Notes under the pieces: model-generated
What the model saw: only the letters and a program-made list of their open reading frames with translations
Told to the model about the DNA's origin: nothing
The model's database searches: none
Shown here: in pieces, positions 25,501 through 32,114 of the stretch
How the letters are laid out: every line of letters begins with the position of its first letter
Numbering within the stretch: position 1 is the stretch's first letter
Program-made: the position numbers and the translations under genes
Assembly (NCBI GenBank): GCA_002391565.1
Contig: DGFH01000059.1
Span: forward strand, 1 to 32,166
Direction: 5' to 3'
DNA: 32,166 nucleotides
Source of the DNA: Anaerolineales bacterium UBA3905
Lineage (GTDB): Bacteria > Chloroflexota > Anaerolineae > Caldilineales > Caldilineaceae

Positions 25501-25839
25501 TTTCACCTTTTCGGCGATCCAGCGCTGGTGTTGCGTGTTGCTGCGCCGACGCCCACGCCAACGATTGGGGCGACGCCACCGCCTGCGCCGACGCCACCGC
25601 CTGCGCTGACGACTGAAGCGACGCCAGTTGCAACAGCGACGGACATCAGCACACCGATTGCCACAGCAACGCCAGCGGATTCGGCGTCGCCAACGCTCCC
25701 TGTTTCCCCCGTGACGACGCCGGTGATCACCCCCTCACCGGTCGCCACGCCCTGGCAATCCGCCACTCATACGCCCGCTCCGTCATCACAGCAGTTGTTT
25801 CTACCCGCCGTGCAGGCGTCGGCTCAGGAGGGAGGATGA
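22561..25839 (+). CDS. Secreted gingipain-like C25 cysteine protease
   Basis: This exported protease has 1092 residues counted from ATG 22561. The signal segment is at about 18-33. The N-terminal half (about 45-600) is beta-rich. The peptidase C25 domain covers about 608-995: YVLLVGDGSYDPRGY (679-693), catalytic His860 in VIYTGHASPLSWA, catalytic Cys895 in ALEMSCYTGFF, and the closing motif HLFGDPALVL. A long Pro/Thr/Ala linker (about 995-1075) leads to the C-terminal QQLFLPAVQAS. In gingipains the same His/Cys dyad cleaves after basic residues, but specificity is unknown here. The start is uncertain: GTG 22558, ATG 22561 and ATG 22588 are possible, the last giving the most compact signal. 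It lies inside the RiPP operon, and its stop overlaps the next start (ATGA). Confidence 0.88.
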   Translation: MLNPNEMVAMHVNPPERWLIAVLIGLMCLGAAPLHTVAQHLAAARATTTIRVIQTRDDGMLLEMNAPPPALTVIHRAGQSVTTLTLPGALIDDQPGSPRLPIAGAWVAIPPGRTATVRVVEDEQTFLALPAPLLINRADAPIGAARVAADAGMEPLVLDGAAPAADAVLASAAGASSTPPAVIANIEMWRSQTVARLLFRPLQLAVDSDHLLAHRRLVVALDFVDDRTSSHPAYAAAVDEGAFEPVLQAMLLNYAQGRVWRRRPIDVGQRAATQENRRWRVRVPVSGMVRIDCADLAAAGAPVETTPPTHWRVQRDGKTGTAVATGSLGDNGDARCDAGESLFFYAYVQPTRYAADGVFWLSAASDSGVIIDDITPPSASLIQDIYVHRDRYETNRLYYSYIPLAEDAEHWYWDILTPAISITHSYPFTVSELAATGEAQVSVALAGYDGAHVTQLAVNEQVVAQSAWNGRQPYTITATLPITRLQAGVNTVRISALGPAPDLQYVDAFTIAYPRQLTAQADHLFFTALPGHRLTLDGFSTSEIAVYSLADFDHPRRVAATVATPCPCRVTFDTPMEGEAPYLALTAASYLTPTAITAAPVTDLLSPTDGADYLILAPAELAEALDPLVAQRRTAGLRVRVIDVQAIYDDFGDGRPDPTAIQRFLNYTLTTWPAPAPAYVLLVGDGSYDPRGYQTPPPPSTLPAYLRFVDPVIGETASDNRYVAATPESQLPQMMVGRLPARTPAEVAAIVAKILAFEGVGADAAWRRQTVIVADNTFESNGRPDPAGNFWALADRAATQLITAGVAVERLYFNPCAASTAPACDLPDPPYPRFGDAAALTAAFRSSVRAGRGLVIYTGHASPLSWAGAPSLLRTSDAPGLGNREHPFVALEMSCYTGFFHGPYDALSELLVRTPESGAVATWSSSGQSPLRGQDVLLEQFLTTLLADPAAGMTLGQAVLTAKLYLDSAGGGVYDSALDVFHLFGDPALVLRVAAPTPTPTIGATPPPAPTPPPALTTEATPVATATDISTPIATATPADSASPTLPVSPVTTPVITPSPVATPWQSATHTPAPSSQQLFLPAVQASAQEGG

Positions 25840-26192
25840 GCATCTCTGGCGTGCAGCCTGTGGATGCGGCTTCAGCGGGGCGGGTCTGGATGTCGGTGCG
25901 CGGCGCCAGTATGCAGCCGTTGCTGTGTCCTGGCGACCGGGTATTGGTCGATCTCGCCCGTGCGTGGAGTTGCGGCGATGTCGTGGTGGTGGGTGGTCGG
26001 CGCGGGTTGATCGTGCATCGGGTCGTGGCTGTGGCGGGTGCACGCGTATTCACCAAAGGCGATGCCGTCGACCACTGTGATCGCCCTGTAAGCAGGACAG
26101 CGATCATCGGAGTGGTGATTCGGATACGCCGGCGACGCTGGTGGGGGCAGTGGCAGGAGTTGGAGGTGTGCAGTGCATTGGAACATTCTTGA
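25836..26192 (+). CDS. Small S24/S26-type peptidase without membrane segment
   Basis: This 118-residue protein carries the S26 signal-peptidase core: the nucleophile motif GASMQPLLCPGD with Ser25, and a second block IVHRVVAVAGARVFTKGDAVDHCD with His61 and Asp76/Asp79. A His at this place is typical of the Sec11/SipW-like branch, which uses Ser-His-Asp; Lys is used in bacterial LepB. Unlike ordinary signal peptidases it has no transmembrane helix, so it may act in the cytoplasm, possibly trimming the leader of the modified peptide. The start codon overlaps the C25 protease stop (ATGA) and follows a GGAGG site, showing tight coupling. The leader-peptidase role is inference. Confidence 0.75.
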   Translation: MSISGVQPVDAASAGRVWMSVRGASMQPLLCPGDRVLVDLARAWSCGDVVVVGGRRGLIVHRVVAVAGARVFTKGDAVDHCDRPVSRTAIIGVVIRIRRRRWWGQWQELEVCSALEHS

Positions 26193-27171
26193 CAGCGATC
26201 CTCTGGATTGGACGTGGGCGCTTGCCGCCGGACGGCGGGCGCGCCTGCTGCCGCTCTGGTGCATCATGCTGCGGCGAGCGGGCCGATTGTCTACGCTGCC
26301 GGCGGATGTGCGCCAGAGCTTGCAGCACGCCTTCTACGCGACGCTGACCGCCAATACCCTGGCGCTGGAGGAGGCGGTGCACCTGTCGGTGCGCATGGAG
26401 GCGCAAGGCGTTGCTGTTGTGGCGCTCAAGGGTGTGGCGCTGGTGGCGACCGTCTATCCTTCGCGTGGGATGCGACCCCTGGGCGACATCGATCTGTGGG
26501 TGCAGAGCCAGGATGCAGCTCAGGCTGAAGCGGTGTTGCAAGCCTCTGGCTATGTCGATCTACCCCATCAGCGCGTGCGCAGCCCACAGCGATTTCTGGC
26601 AGAGCGCGCATTCATGCGCCGCACTCCACCGCGCCTGCAAGTGGATCTGCACACGGCGCCCTTTGCCCGGCCCGTCCTGCAACATCCGGCGCTGACGGCC
26701 TGGTTGTGGTCGCACACGCAAAGGGCATCGACCGAGTACGGCGATCTGCGCATCTTTGATGCAACGGCGCAATTTGTTCATCTCTGCCTCCACGCTACAC
26801 AGCATGATATGGGGCGGCTGGCGCCGCTGCGACTGTATGATCTGGCGTTGGTGATGGCCGACCCGCAGCTCGACTGGCGCGCAGTTGCTGAGCTTGCCCA
26901 GGCGACGCACATCACACCCGCACTAAGGCAGGCGGTGGCAGCGACGACGATGGTCTGGGGCGCCGCGCCGCCGCCCGGGCTGCTCTGGCCGCGCACCTCC
27001 TGGCGCGAGCGGCTCCGCTGTGCACTGACCGCCAGCGAACAACGCCCTCTCCGCTGGCTGGTCGATGGCCTGGCTTTGCGAGCGCCTGCATCCACGTTGG
27101 CGTTGTGGTTTGCCTTGCTGTGGCCGGCGCCCGCATATCGACGCTGGCGCGCTATAGCCAAATCACGTTGA
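26173..27171 (+). CDS. Nucleotidyltransferase-family protein of RiPP clusters
   Basis: This 332-residue protein matches the uncharacterised nucleotidyltransferase family often found with lasso-peptide and other RiPP genes. The signature ALKGVALVATVYPSRGMRPL (84-103) leads into GDIDLWV (104-110), whose two Asp residues are the expected metal ligands of a nucleotidyltransferase fold. A DLH motif lies near residue 160. The C-terminal half is helical with several His/Asp residues. The start is GTG at 26173 with GGAGG six bases before it, overlapping the previous gene by 20 bp. Next to an HprK-like kinase, it recalls the kinase/nucleotidyltransferase pair of the paeninodin lasso cluster, where the C-terminal Ser of the peptide is phosphorylated. 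Its substrate here is unknown. Confidence 0.75.
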   Translation: MHWNILDSDPLDWTWALAAGRRARLLPLWCIMLRRAGRLSTLPADVRQSLQHAFYATLTANTLALEEAVHLSVRMEAQGVAVVALKGVALVATVYPSRGMRPLGDIDLWVQSQDAAQAEAVLQASGYVDLPHQRVRSPQRFLAERAFMRRTPPRLQVDLHTAPFARPVLQHPALTAWLWSHTQRASTEYGDLRIFDATAQFVHLCLHATQHDMGRLAPLRLYDLALVMADPQLDWRAVAELAQATHITPALRQAVAATTMVWGAAPPPGLLWPRTSWRERLRCALTASEQRPLRWLVDGLALRAPASTLALWFALLWPAPAYRRWRAIAKSR

Positions 27172-27248
27172 AAAGTTACACTGAGAATCACTCGATGTTG
27201 ACAAAAGCGTGCAAAGCCACAAATGACCTGAGCGATAGAGATGAAGTG

Positions 27249-28064
27249 ATGAGCACAACGCTGAATCTACGCATCGGCGACACGCACCTGACGCTGGCGG
27301 TTGGACAGGCGCCGACGACAATGCTTGATGAAATGAGATTGCGCTACGCAGCTTTTTTGGATGATGGTTTGCCTCTGTCCCCTGCATTTCACGTAACTGT
27401 GAGCGTGCGTCCCGGCCCACTCTGGTTGCCACTGCGCGGCGACGCCATCTTGCCCTTGCGCACCCGGCGACGCGGCCCCTGCATCACGTGTGTGACGCCA
27501 ACTGAAGTCGGCTATTTTGATCTGCTGCAACGGCGTGGACGGATCGTGCTGCGTCCGCACGGCAATGTCGAAAATTGTCTGCGCGTGCTTGTTGGCTGGG
27601 ATGTGGCGCAGCGCGGCGGGCTGCTGCTGCACGCATCCGGCGTGGTGCGGGGGGCGGGTGCATTTGTCTTTTTCGGCCCATCCGGCGCGGGCAAATCGAC
27701 GGTGGCGCAACTGTCCGCATGCTGGCCGGTGCTCAGTGACGACCTGGTGCTGATCGAGCGCACAGCGTCGGGCTATCAGGCATGCGGCGTCCCGTTTCGC
27801 GGCAACGCATGGACGGCGCCGCGTCTCAATCTGCGGGCGCCGCTGGCAGGGCTGCTGGCGCTGGAGCAGGCGCCGCGTCACGCCCGGCTGCCGTTGCCGC
27901 CCGGCGCCGGCGCGGCGCAGCTGGTGGCGTGCACGCCCTTTGTCACCACCTGTCCGGAAGGCGCGGCCCTGGTGATGCGCGCAGCGGCAGCCTTGACAGC
28001 CGTGATCCCGGCGGCGCGACTGCAATTTCGCAAAGATGACCGGTTCTGGGAGGTGCTGATATGA
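27249..28064 (+). CDS. HprK-like serine kinase of the RiPP operon
   Basis: This protein has 271 residues from ATG 27249. It resembles the HprK/PEP-carboxykinase-like kinases attached to PqqD-containing peptide systems (the HPr-rel-A type, as I recall the family naming). Key motifs are LLLHASGV (125-132), the P-loop GPSGAGKST (143-151) and the metal/base motif LSDDLVLIE (162-170). The N-terminal 120 residues are a beta-rich domain with RRGRIVLRP. A Ser or Thr in a peptide substrate is the usual acceptor; the precursor's C-terminal Ser66 is the obvious candidate. Start choice is open: ATG 27195 would add 18 residues and shorten the gap to the nucleotidyltransferase gene. The stop overlaps the PqqD-like start (ATGA). 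Confidence 0.78.
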   Translation: MSTTLNLRIGDTHLTLAVGQAPTTMLDEMRLRYAAFLDDGLPLSPAFHVTVSVRPGPLWLPLRGDAILPLRTRRRGPCITCVTPTEVGYFDLLQRRGRIVLRPHGNVENCLRVLVGWDVAQRGGLLLHASGVVRGAGAFVFFGPSGAGKSTVAQLSACWPVLSDDLVLIERTASGYQACGVPFRGNAWTAPRLNLRAPLAGLLALEQAPRHARLPLPPGAGAAQLVACTPFVTTCPEGAALVMRAAAALTAVIPAARLQFRKDDRFWEVLI

Positions 28065-28336
28065 TCGATAACGACAGCCGCGTCACGTGGCATGCGCAGG
28101 TCGCCGCGCGCCTGGTGGATGACCAGGCGCTGATCGTGCTGACGCAGCGGGGTGAGGTGCTGGTGCTCAACGCCAGTGGAACATGGCTGTGGAACTTGTT
28201 AGAACAGGCGCGCACAGTGCATGAGCTGACGACCCGGTTGGCGACGCGCTTTCGCCTGACGGAGCCGCAGGCGTCAGGCGATGTGCAGCGTTTTGTGGCG
28301 AACCTGCTGGAGGTTGGCGCCATTGTGGAAGTGTAG
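28061..28336 (+). CDS. PqqD-like peptide chaperone (RRE domain)
   Basis: This 91-residue protein has the PqqD fold pattern: a small beta-sheet (RLVDDQALIVLTQRGEVLVLN, residues 17-37), then LNASGTWLWNLLEQ (36-49) and a helical tail ending VANLLEVGAIVEV. PqqD-type domains bind the leader of the precursor peptide and hand it to the radical SAM enzyme; here the enzyme lacks its own such domain, so this protein should supply it. Its start overlaps the kinase stop, and it ends the operon. There is no catalytic motif, as expected. Confidence 0.82.
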   Translation: MIDNDSRVTWHAQVAARLVDDQALIVLTQRGEVLVLNASGTWLWNLLEQARTVHELTTRLATRFRLTEPQASGDVQRFVANLLEVGAIVEV

Positions 28337-28414
28337 GAAGCCTTCGTTGACGCCACACACCCCAGGCAGGGGGCATCCTATCGATTTCTAGGTTGTCACG
28401 TGATATTGCTCGCA

Positions 28415-28448
28415 ATCTTCCCGGAAGCTCCAAAGCTTCCGGGAAGAT
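28415..28448 (+). terminator. Perfect 15-bp hairpin after the RiPP operon
   Basis: ATCTTCCCGGAAGCT (28415-28429) is exactly complementary to AGCTTCCGGGAAGAT (28434-28448) around the 4-base loop CCAA. It lies 79 bp after the PqqD-like stop, where the operon transcript should end. It has no T-run. The core CCGGAAGC/GCTTCCGG also occurs in the hairpin at 13280-13314. Confidence 0.65.
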
Positions 28449-28510
28449 AAACGGTTAACCTAGCGGTCAGTAAATTTGATGACAGCTGACGCACATTTCC
28501 CCAACAAGTG

Positions 28511-28519
28511 TGCTATACT
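28511..28519 (+). promoter_or_regulatory. Extended -10 element before the sensor kinase gene
   Basis: TGCTATACT matches an extended -10 box (TGnTATACT, with TATACT at 28514-28519). No good -35 lies 17 bp upstream, which extended -10 promoters tolerate. It would give a leader of about 155 bases for the kinase gene. The remaining gap (28337-28680) holds the hairpin and nothing else recognised. Confidence 0.4.
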
Positions 28520-28680
28520 TTCTACAAGTATCCTCACAGCACCTGTCCGGTGATAGGCTCTCCAGTTCTGCCAGCCAGGAATTGCGTCGACCACGGCCAG
28601 TCTGGGCGGATGCCGCAGATTGGCCTGCGTTGCGTTGAACCGATTTGTCTCCACTATTGGCTTTCGTGAGCAGGTGTTGC

Positions 28681-31600
28681 ATGAAACTCACCGTGGTGGC
28701 TGCGGTAACGATTTCCGTGTTGGGGCTGGCGTTGCTGGTTGCTGGCGGCATTGCTTTGTACCGGAGCCAGGAGGAAACTGTGCGCGCCCGCGTCGAACGC
28801 GAACTGGACAGCGTGGCGCACCTCAAGGTTGAGCAGATTGCTGAGTGGCGACAACGTCGCCTGCGCGAGGGTGAGGAAATCACGGCGCGACCGCTGCTCA
28901 AAGAGTTATTGCGCCAGGAATTGCGCACCCCTAACACTGGCGATGACGCTGCCTTGCTTGCGGAATTGCACGCGTTCCTCACACATGGTGAGTATACAGA
29001 TGTCCTGCTGGTTGACGCGGCTGGCAATATCCTGTTCAGCGCCACCGATAGTCAAGGCAGAGTGGATCAAAATGGCGCGCTGACGTTGGCGCTGCAAACC
29101 GGCGCACCTGCTATCACTGATCTACACACCGGGACATACACCTCCACGCCGCATATCAGCGTCTTTGCACCGATCCTGGATTCAGATGGAACACCCCTGG
29201 GCGCCTTGACGCTGGTCACAGATGTGCGCCGGTTTCTCTATCCGTTGATTCAATCCTGGCCGGTGCCCAGCGACACTGCCGAAACGCTGTTGGTGCGCCG
29301 CGACGGCGACTCTGTGCTCTTTCTGAACGATTTACGCCACCGGACGGATACAGCGCTGGCGTTCCGGGCGCCCCTGACAGCCACAGAGATTGCAGCAGTG
29401 AGGGCAGTGCTGGGCGAAGAAGGCATCGTCTATGCCAGAGACTATCGCGGGTATCATGTCATTGCGGCGTTGCGACCGGTGCCTGACTCGCCATGGTTCC
29501 TGGTCGCCAAGATCGACGCCGATGAGGCTGTGGCTGGCTGGCAGGGACGCGCCGCCATGTTGACGCTGTTGTTGATCGGCGCGCTTGGGGTGCTCGGCGC
29601 ACTGGCGCTGATCGCAGTCCAATATCAGCGGCGGCGACACCTGCAACGGCTCTATGATGCGGAACTGGCGCAGCGCACCGGCGAGCTGCGCTATGCCGTC
29701 ACCCTGCGCAGTATCGGTGAGGGCGTCATCGCCACGGACGCACAAGGGAATGTGACCCTGCTCAATCCGGTGGCAGAGATGCTCACCGGCTGGTCGGACG
29801 CTGACGCGCGCAGTAAGCCCAGTACAGAGGTCTTCACCATCATCGATGAAGCCACGCTGGCGCCGGTCGTCAATCCTGTTGAAATTGTTCTGCGAGAGCA
29901 GCGCGTCGTGGAACTGGGCAATCATACGCTGCTGCGCGACCGGCAGGGTGGCATCCGTCCCATTGCTGACGCCGCCTCGCCCATTCGCGCGGCCAATGGC
30001 GATGTGCTCGGCGTCGTGCTCGTCTTTCGCGATCAAAGCGCCGAGCGCGCTGCCAAACGCGCTCTGGAACAGAGCGAAGCGCGCCTGCGCGCCATGGTGG
30101 CGGCAATTCCTGACCTGATCTTCCGTCTGGATCATGAGTATCATTTTTTGGACTGCCAGGTGTCCGATCCGAGCCTTCTCATGATACCGCCAGAACAATT
30201 CCTGGGGAGGCGCACCTTCGACGTGCTGCCAGTAGAGATCGCTCAAGGTGGCGCCCGCGCCATCGACGCCGCGCTGAGCACCGGCGTTATGCAGATTTAC
30301 GAATACACACTCGATCTCCCCGAAGGACGCGCCTGGTACGAGCAGCGGATCGCTCCCATCTCCACCACCGAGGTCATTGCCATCACGCGCGATGTCAGTG
30401 ACATCCGCCGCAACGAAGCGCTGATGCAAGCACGACTTCGGCTACTCGAATTTGCCAACGACCATCCGCTGGGCGATCTGTTAACCAGGACGCTCGATGA
30501 AGTTGGCGCACTGGTCAACAGCCCTATCGGGTTCTATCACTTTGTCGCTCCCGACCAGCGCACTCTGTCGCTGCAAGCCTGGTCGACGCGCACGTTGCGT
30601 GAATTCTGCACCGCCGAAGGTAGAGGGCTGCATTATCCAATTCAAAGCGCCGGCGTCTGGGCGGACGCCGTGCGTCAGCGCCAGCCGATGATCCACAACG
30701 ATTATGCCAGCCTGCCCAATCGGCATGGCATGCCAGCCGGACACGCGCAGCTTGTGCGCGAACTCGTCGTGCCGATTGTGCGTCAGGAGCAGGTGGTCGC
30801 CGTCCTGGGCGTCGGCAACAAACCCGCCGATTACACCGCCAGCGATGTTGCCCTGGTCAGTTATCTGGCGGATGTTGCCTGGGAGATCGTGGAGCGCAAA
30901 CGGGCAGAGGAAGTCCAGGCGTCGTTGCAACTGCAGCTGGCGCAGGCGCAAAAATTAGAGACGATCGGTCAACTGGCCGGCGGCATTGCTCACGATTTCA
31001 ACAACATGCTGGCCGTCATCCTGATGCGCAGCGAAATGGCGCTTCAGGCGGTGAGTCCGGCGTCGCCGTTGCATCACCATCTCACTGAAATTCACAACAC
31101 TGGCCAACGCTCCGCCGAGTTGACGCGCAAGCTGCTTGGTTTTGCGCGCAAGCAGATGATTGCCCCGCGTTCGCTTGACCTGAACGACGCTGTAGCCGGA
31201 ATGCTGCAGATGCTGCGGCGGCTGATCGGTGAAGATGTGGAGTTGCAGTGGCTGCCTGGAACTCCCCTCTGGCCGATCAAAATGGATACATCGCAGATCG
31301 ACCAGATTCTGGTCAACCTGTGCGTCAATGCTCGCGACGCCATTGCCGGCAGCATCAAGATTCAGACCGAGAACACCCTGATCGATGATGCCTATGCTGC
31401 GCTGCACCCACCGCTGCGAGCGGGACGCCACGTCATGCTGACAATCACCGACAACGGCAGCGGCATGACGCCGGAAGTGCTCAGCCACGCCTTCGAGCCA
31501 TTCTTCACCACCAAGGAGGTCGGTAAGGGCACCGGGTTAGGGCTGGCGACTGTTTACGGCATCATGCAGCAGAATCATGGGCACATTCTCGTGTATAGTG

Positions 31601-32088
31601 AGCAATCCATCGGCACAACGTTCAAGCTTTTCTTTCCATGCGACGATGAAGCGCTGCAGGCGAGTGACGCACCCCCGCCAGTAGAGACGCCGCATGGTCG
31701 TGGCGAGCGCGTCCTCGTGGTGGAAGATGAGTTGCCTGTGCTGGAGATGACCGCTGAGAGCCTGCGCACATTGGGATACATTGTGTACACGGCAGCCTCG
31801 CCGTCGGCGGCGCTTTCACTTGCCACCACTCATCCAGGTGAATTCGATCTGTTGATCACTGATGTGATCATGCCCGACATGAATGGCAGTGATGTGGCGC
31901 AGCGCATTGCCCAGTTGCAGCCCGGGATTCAGTGTCTCTATATGTCGGGATATCCGGCGAACTTTGTGACGCAACGCGGGGTGTTGGAAACAGGCGTGCA
32001 CTTCATCTCGAAGCCTTTTACCCGACACCAGTTGGCGCTTGCCGTGCGCCGGGCATTGGCGGACGACCGACCATTGGCGTCTTACTGA
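28681..32088 (+). CDS. Hybrid sensor histidine kinase with PAS, GAF and receiver domains
   Basis: This 1135-residue membrane sensor has a first transmembrane helix (about 5-27), an extracellular Cache-like sensing region (about 28-285), a second helix (about 292-314), a PAS domain (about 335-455), a second PAS-like domain (about 465-580), and a GAF domain (about 587-735) with YHFVAPDQRTLSLQAWS. The kinase core has the phosphoacceptor His771 in GGIAHDFNNML, Asn884 in the N-box VNARDAI, and ATP-lid motifs DNGSGM and GKGTGLGL. A C-terminal receiver domain (about 1010-1130) has the acceptor Asp1061 in LLITDVIMPD and the Lys of ISKPF. The IAHDFNN type of kinase often works with its own receiver. 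The start at 28681 is preferred over an upstream frame extension (28645) because it begins the signal-like helix. No partner regulator is seen; the ligand is unknown. Confidence 0.88.
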   Translation: MKLTVVAAVTISVLGLALLVAGGIALYRSQEETVRARVERELDSVAHLKVEQIAEWRQRRLREGEEITARPLLKELLRQELRTPNTGDDAALLAELHAFLTHGEYTDVLLVDAAGNILFSATDSQGRVDQNGALTLALQTGAPAITDLHTGTYTSTPHISVFAPILDSDGTPLGALTLVTDVRRFLYPLIQSWPVPSDTAETLLVRRDGDSVLFLNDLRHRTDTALAFRAPLTATEIAAVRAVLGEEGIVYARDYRGYHVIAALRPVPDSPWFLVAKIDADEAVAGWQGRAAMLTLLLIGALGVLGALALIAVQYQRRRHLQRLYDAELAQRTGELRYAVTLRSIGEGVIATDAQGNVTLLNPVAEMLTGWSDADARSKPSTEVFTIIDEATLAPVVNPVEIVLREQRVVELGNHTLLRDRQGGIRPIADAASPIRAANGDVLGVVLVFRDQSAERAAKRALEQSEARLRAMVAAIPDLIFRLDHEYHFLDCQVSDPSLLMIPPEQFLGRRTFDVLPVEIAQGGARAIDAALSTGVMQIYEYTLDLPEGRAWYEQRIAPISTTEVIAITRDVSDIRRNEALMQARLRLLEFANDHPLGDLLTRTLDEVGALVNSPIGFYHFVAPDQRTLSLQAWSTRTLREFCTAEGRGLHYPIQSAGVWADAVRQRQPMIHNDYASLPNRHGMPAGHAQLVRELVVPIVRQEQVVAVLGVGNKPADYTASDVALVSYLADVAWEIVERKRAEEVQASLQLQLAQAQKLETIGQLAGGIAHDFNNMLAVILMRSEMALQAVSPASPLHHHLTEIHNTGQRSAELTRKLLGFARKQMIAPRSLDLNDAVAGMLQMLRRLIGEDVELQWLPGTPLWPIKMDTSQIDQILVNLCVNARDAIAGSIKIQTENTLIDDAYAALHPPLRAGRHVMLTITDNGSGMTPEVLSHAFEPFFTTKEVGKGTGLGLATVYGIMQQNHGHILVYSEQSIGTTFKLFFPCDDEALQASDAPPPVETPHGRGERVLVVEDELPVLEMTAESLRTLGYIVYTAASPSAALSLATTHPGEFDLLITDVIMPDMNGSDVAQRIAQLQPGIQCLYMSGYPANFVTQRGVLETGVHFISKPFTRHQLALAVRRALADDRPLASY

Positions 32089-32114
32089 TTGCTAGGCAGA
32101 GTTTTCATATTTCA

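Noticed and set aside
19412..28336. Lasso-peptide gene cluster
   Set aside because: The kinase, nucleotidyltransferase and PqqD-like genes fit, but there is no asparagine-synthetase-like cyclase or transglutaminase-like leader protease, and a radical SAM enzyme is present in their place.
19412..28336. PQQ biosynthesis locus, because of PqqE-like and PqqD-like proteins
   Set aside because: No pqqB or pqqC is present, and the small peptide lacks the Glu-x3-Tyr core of PqqA.
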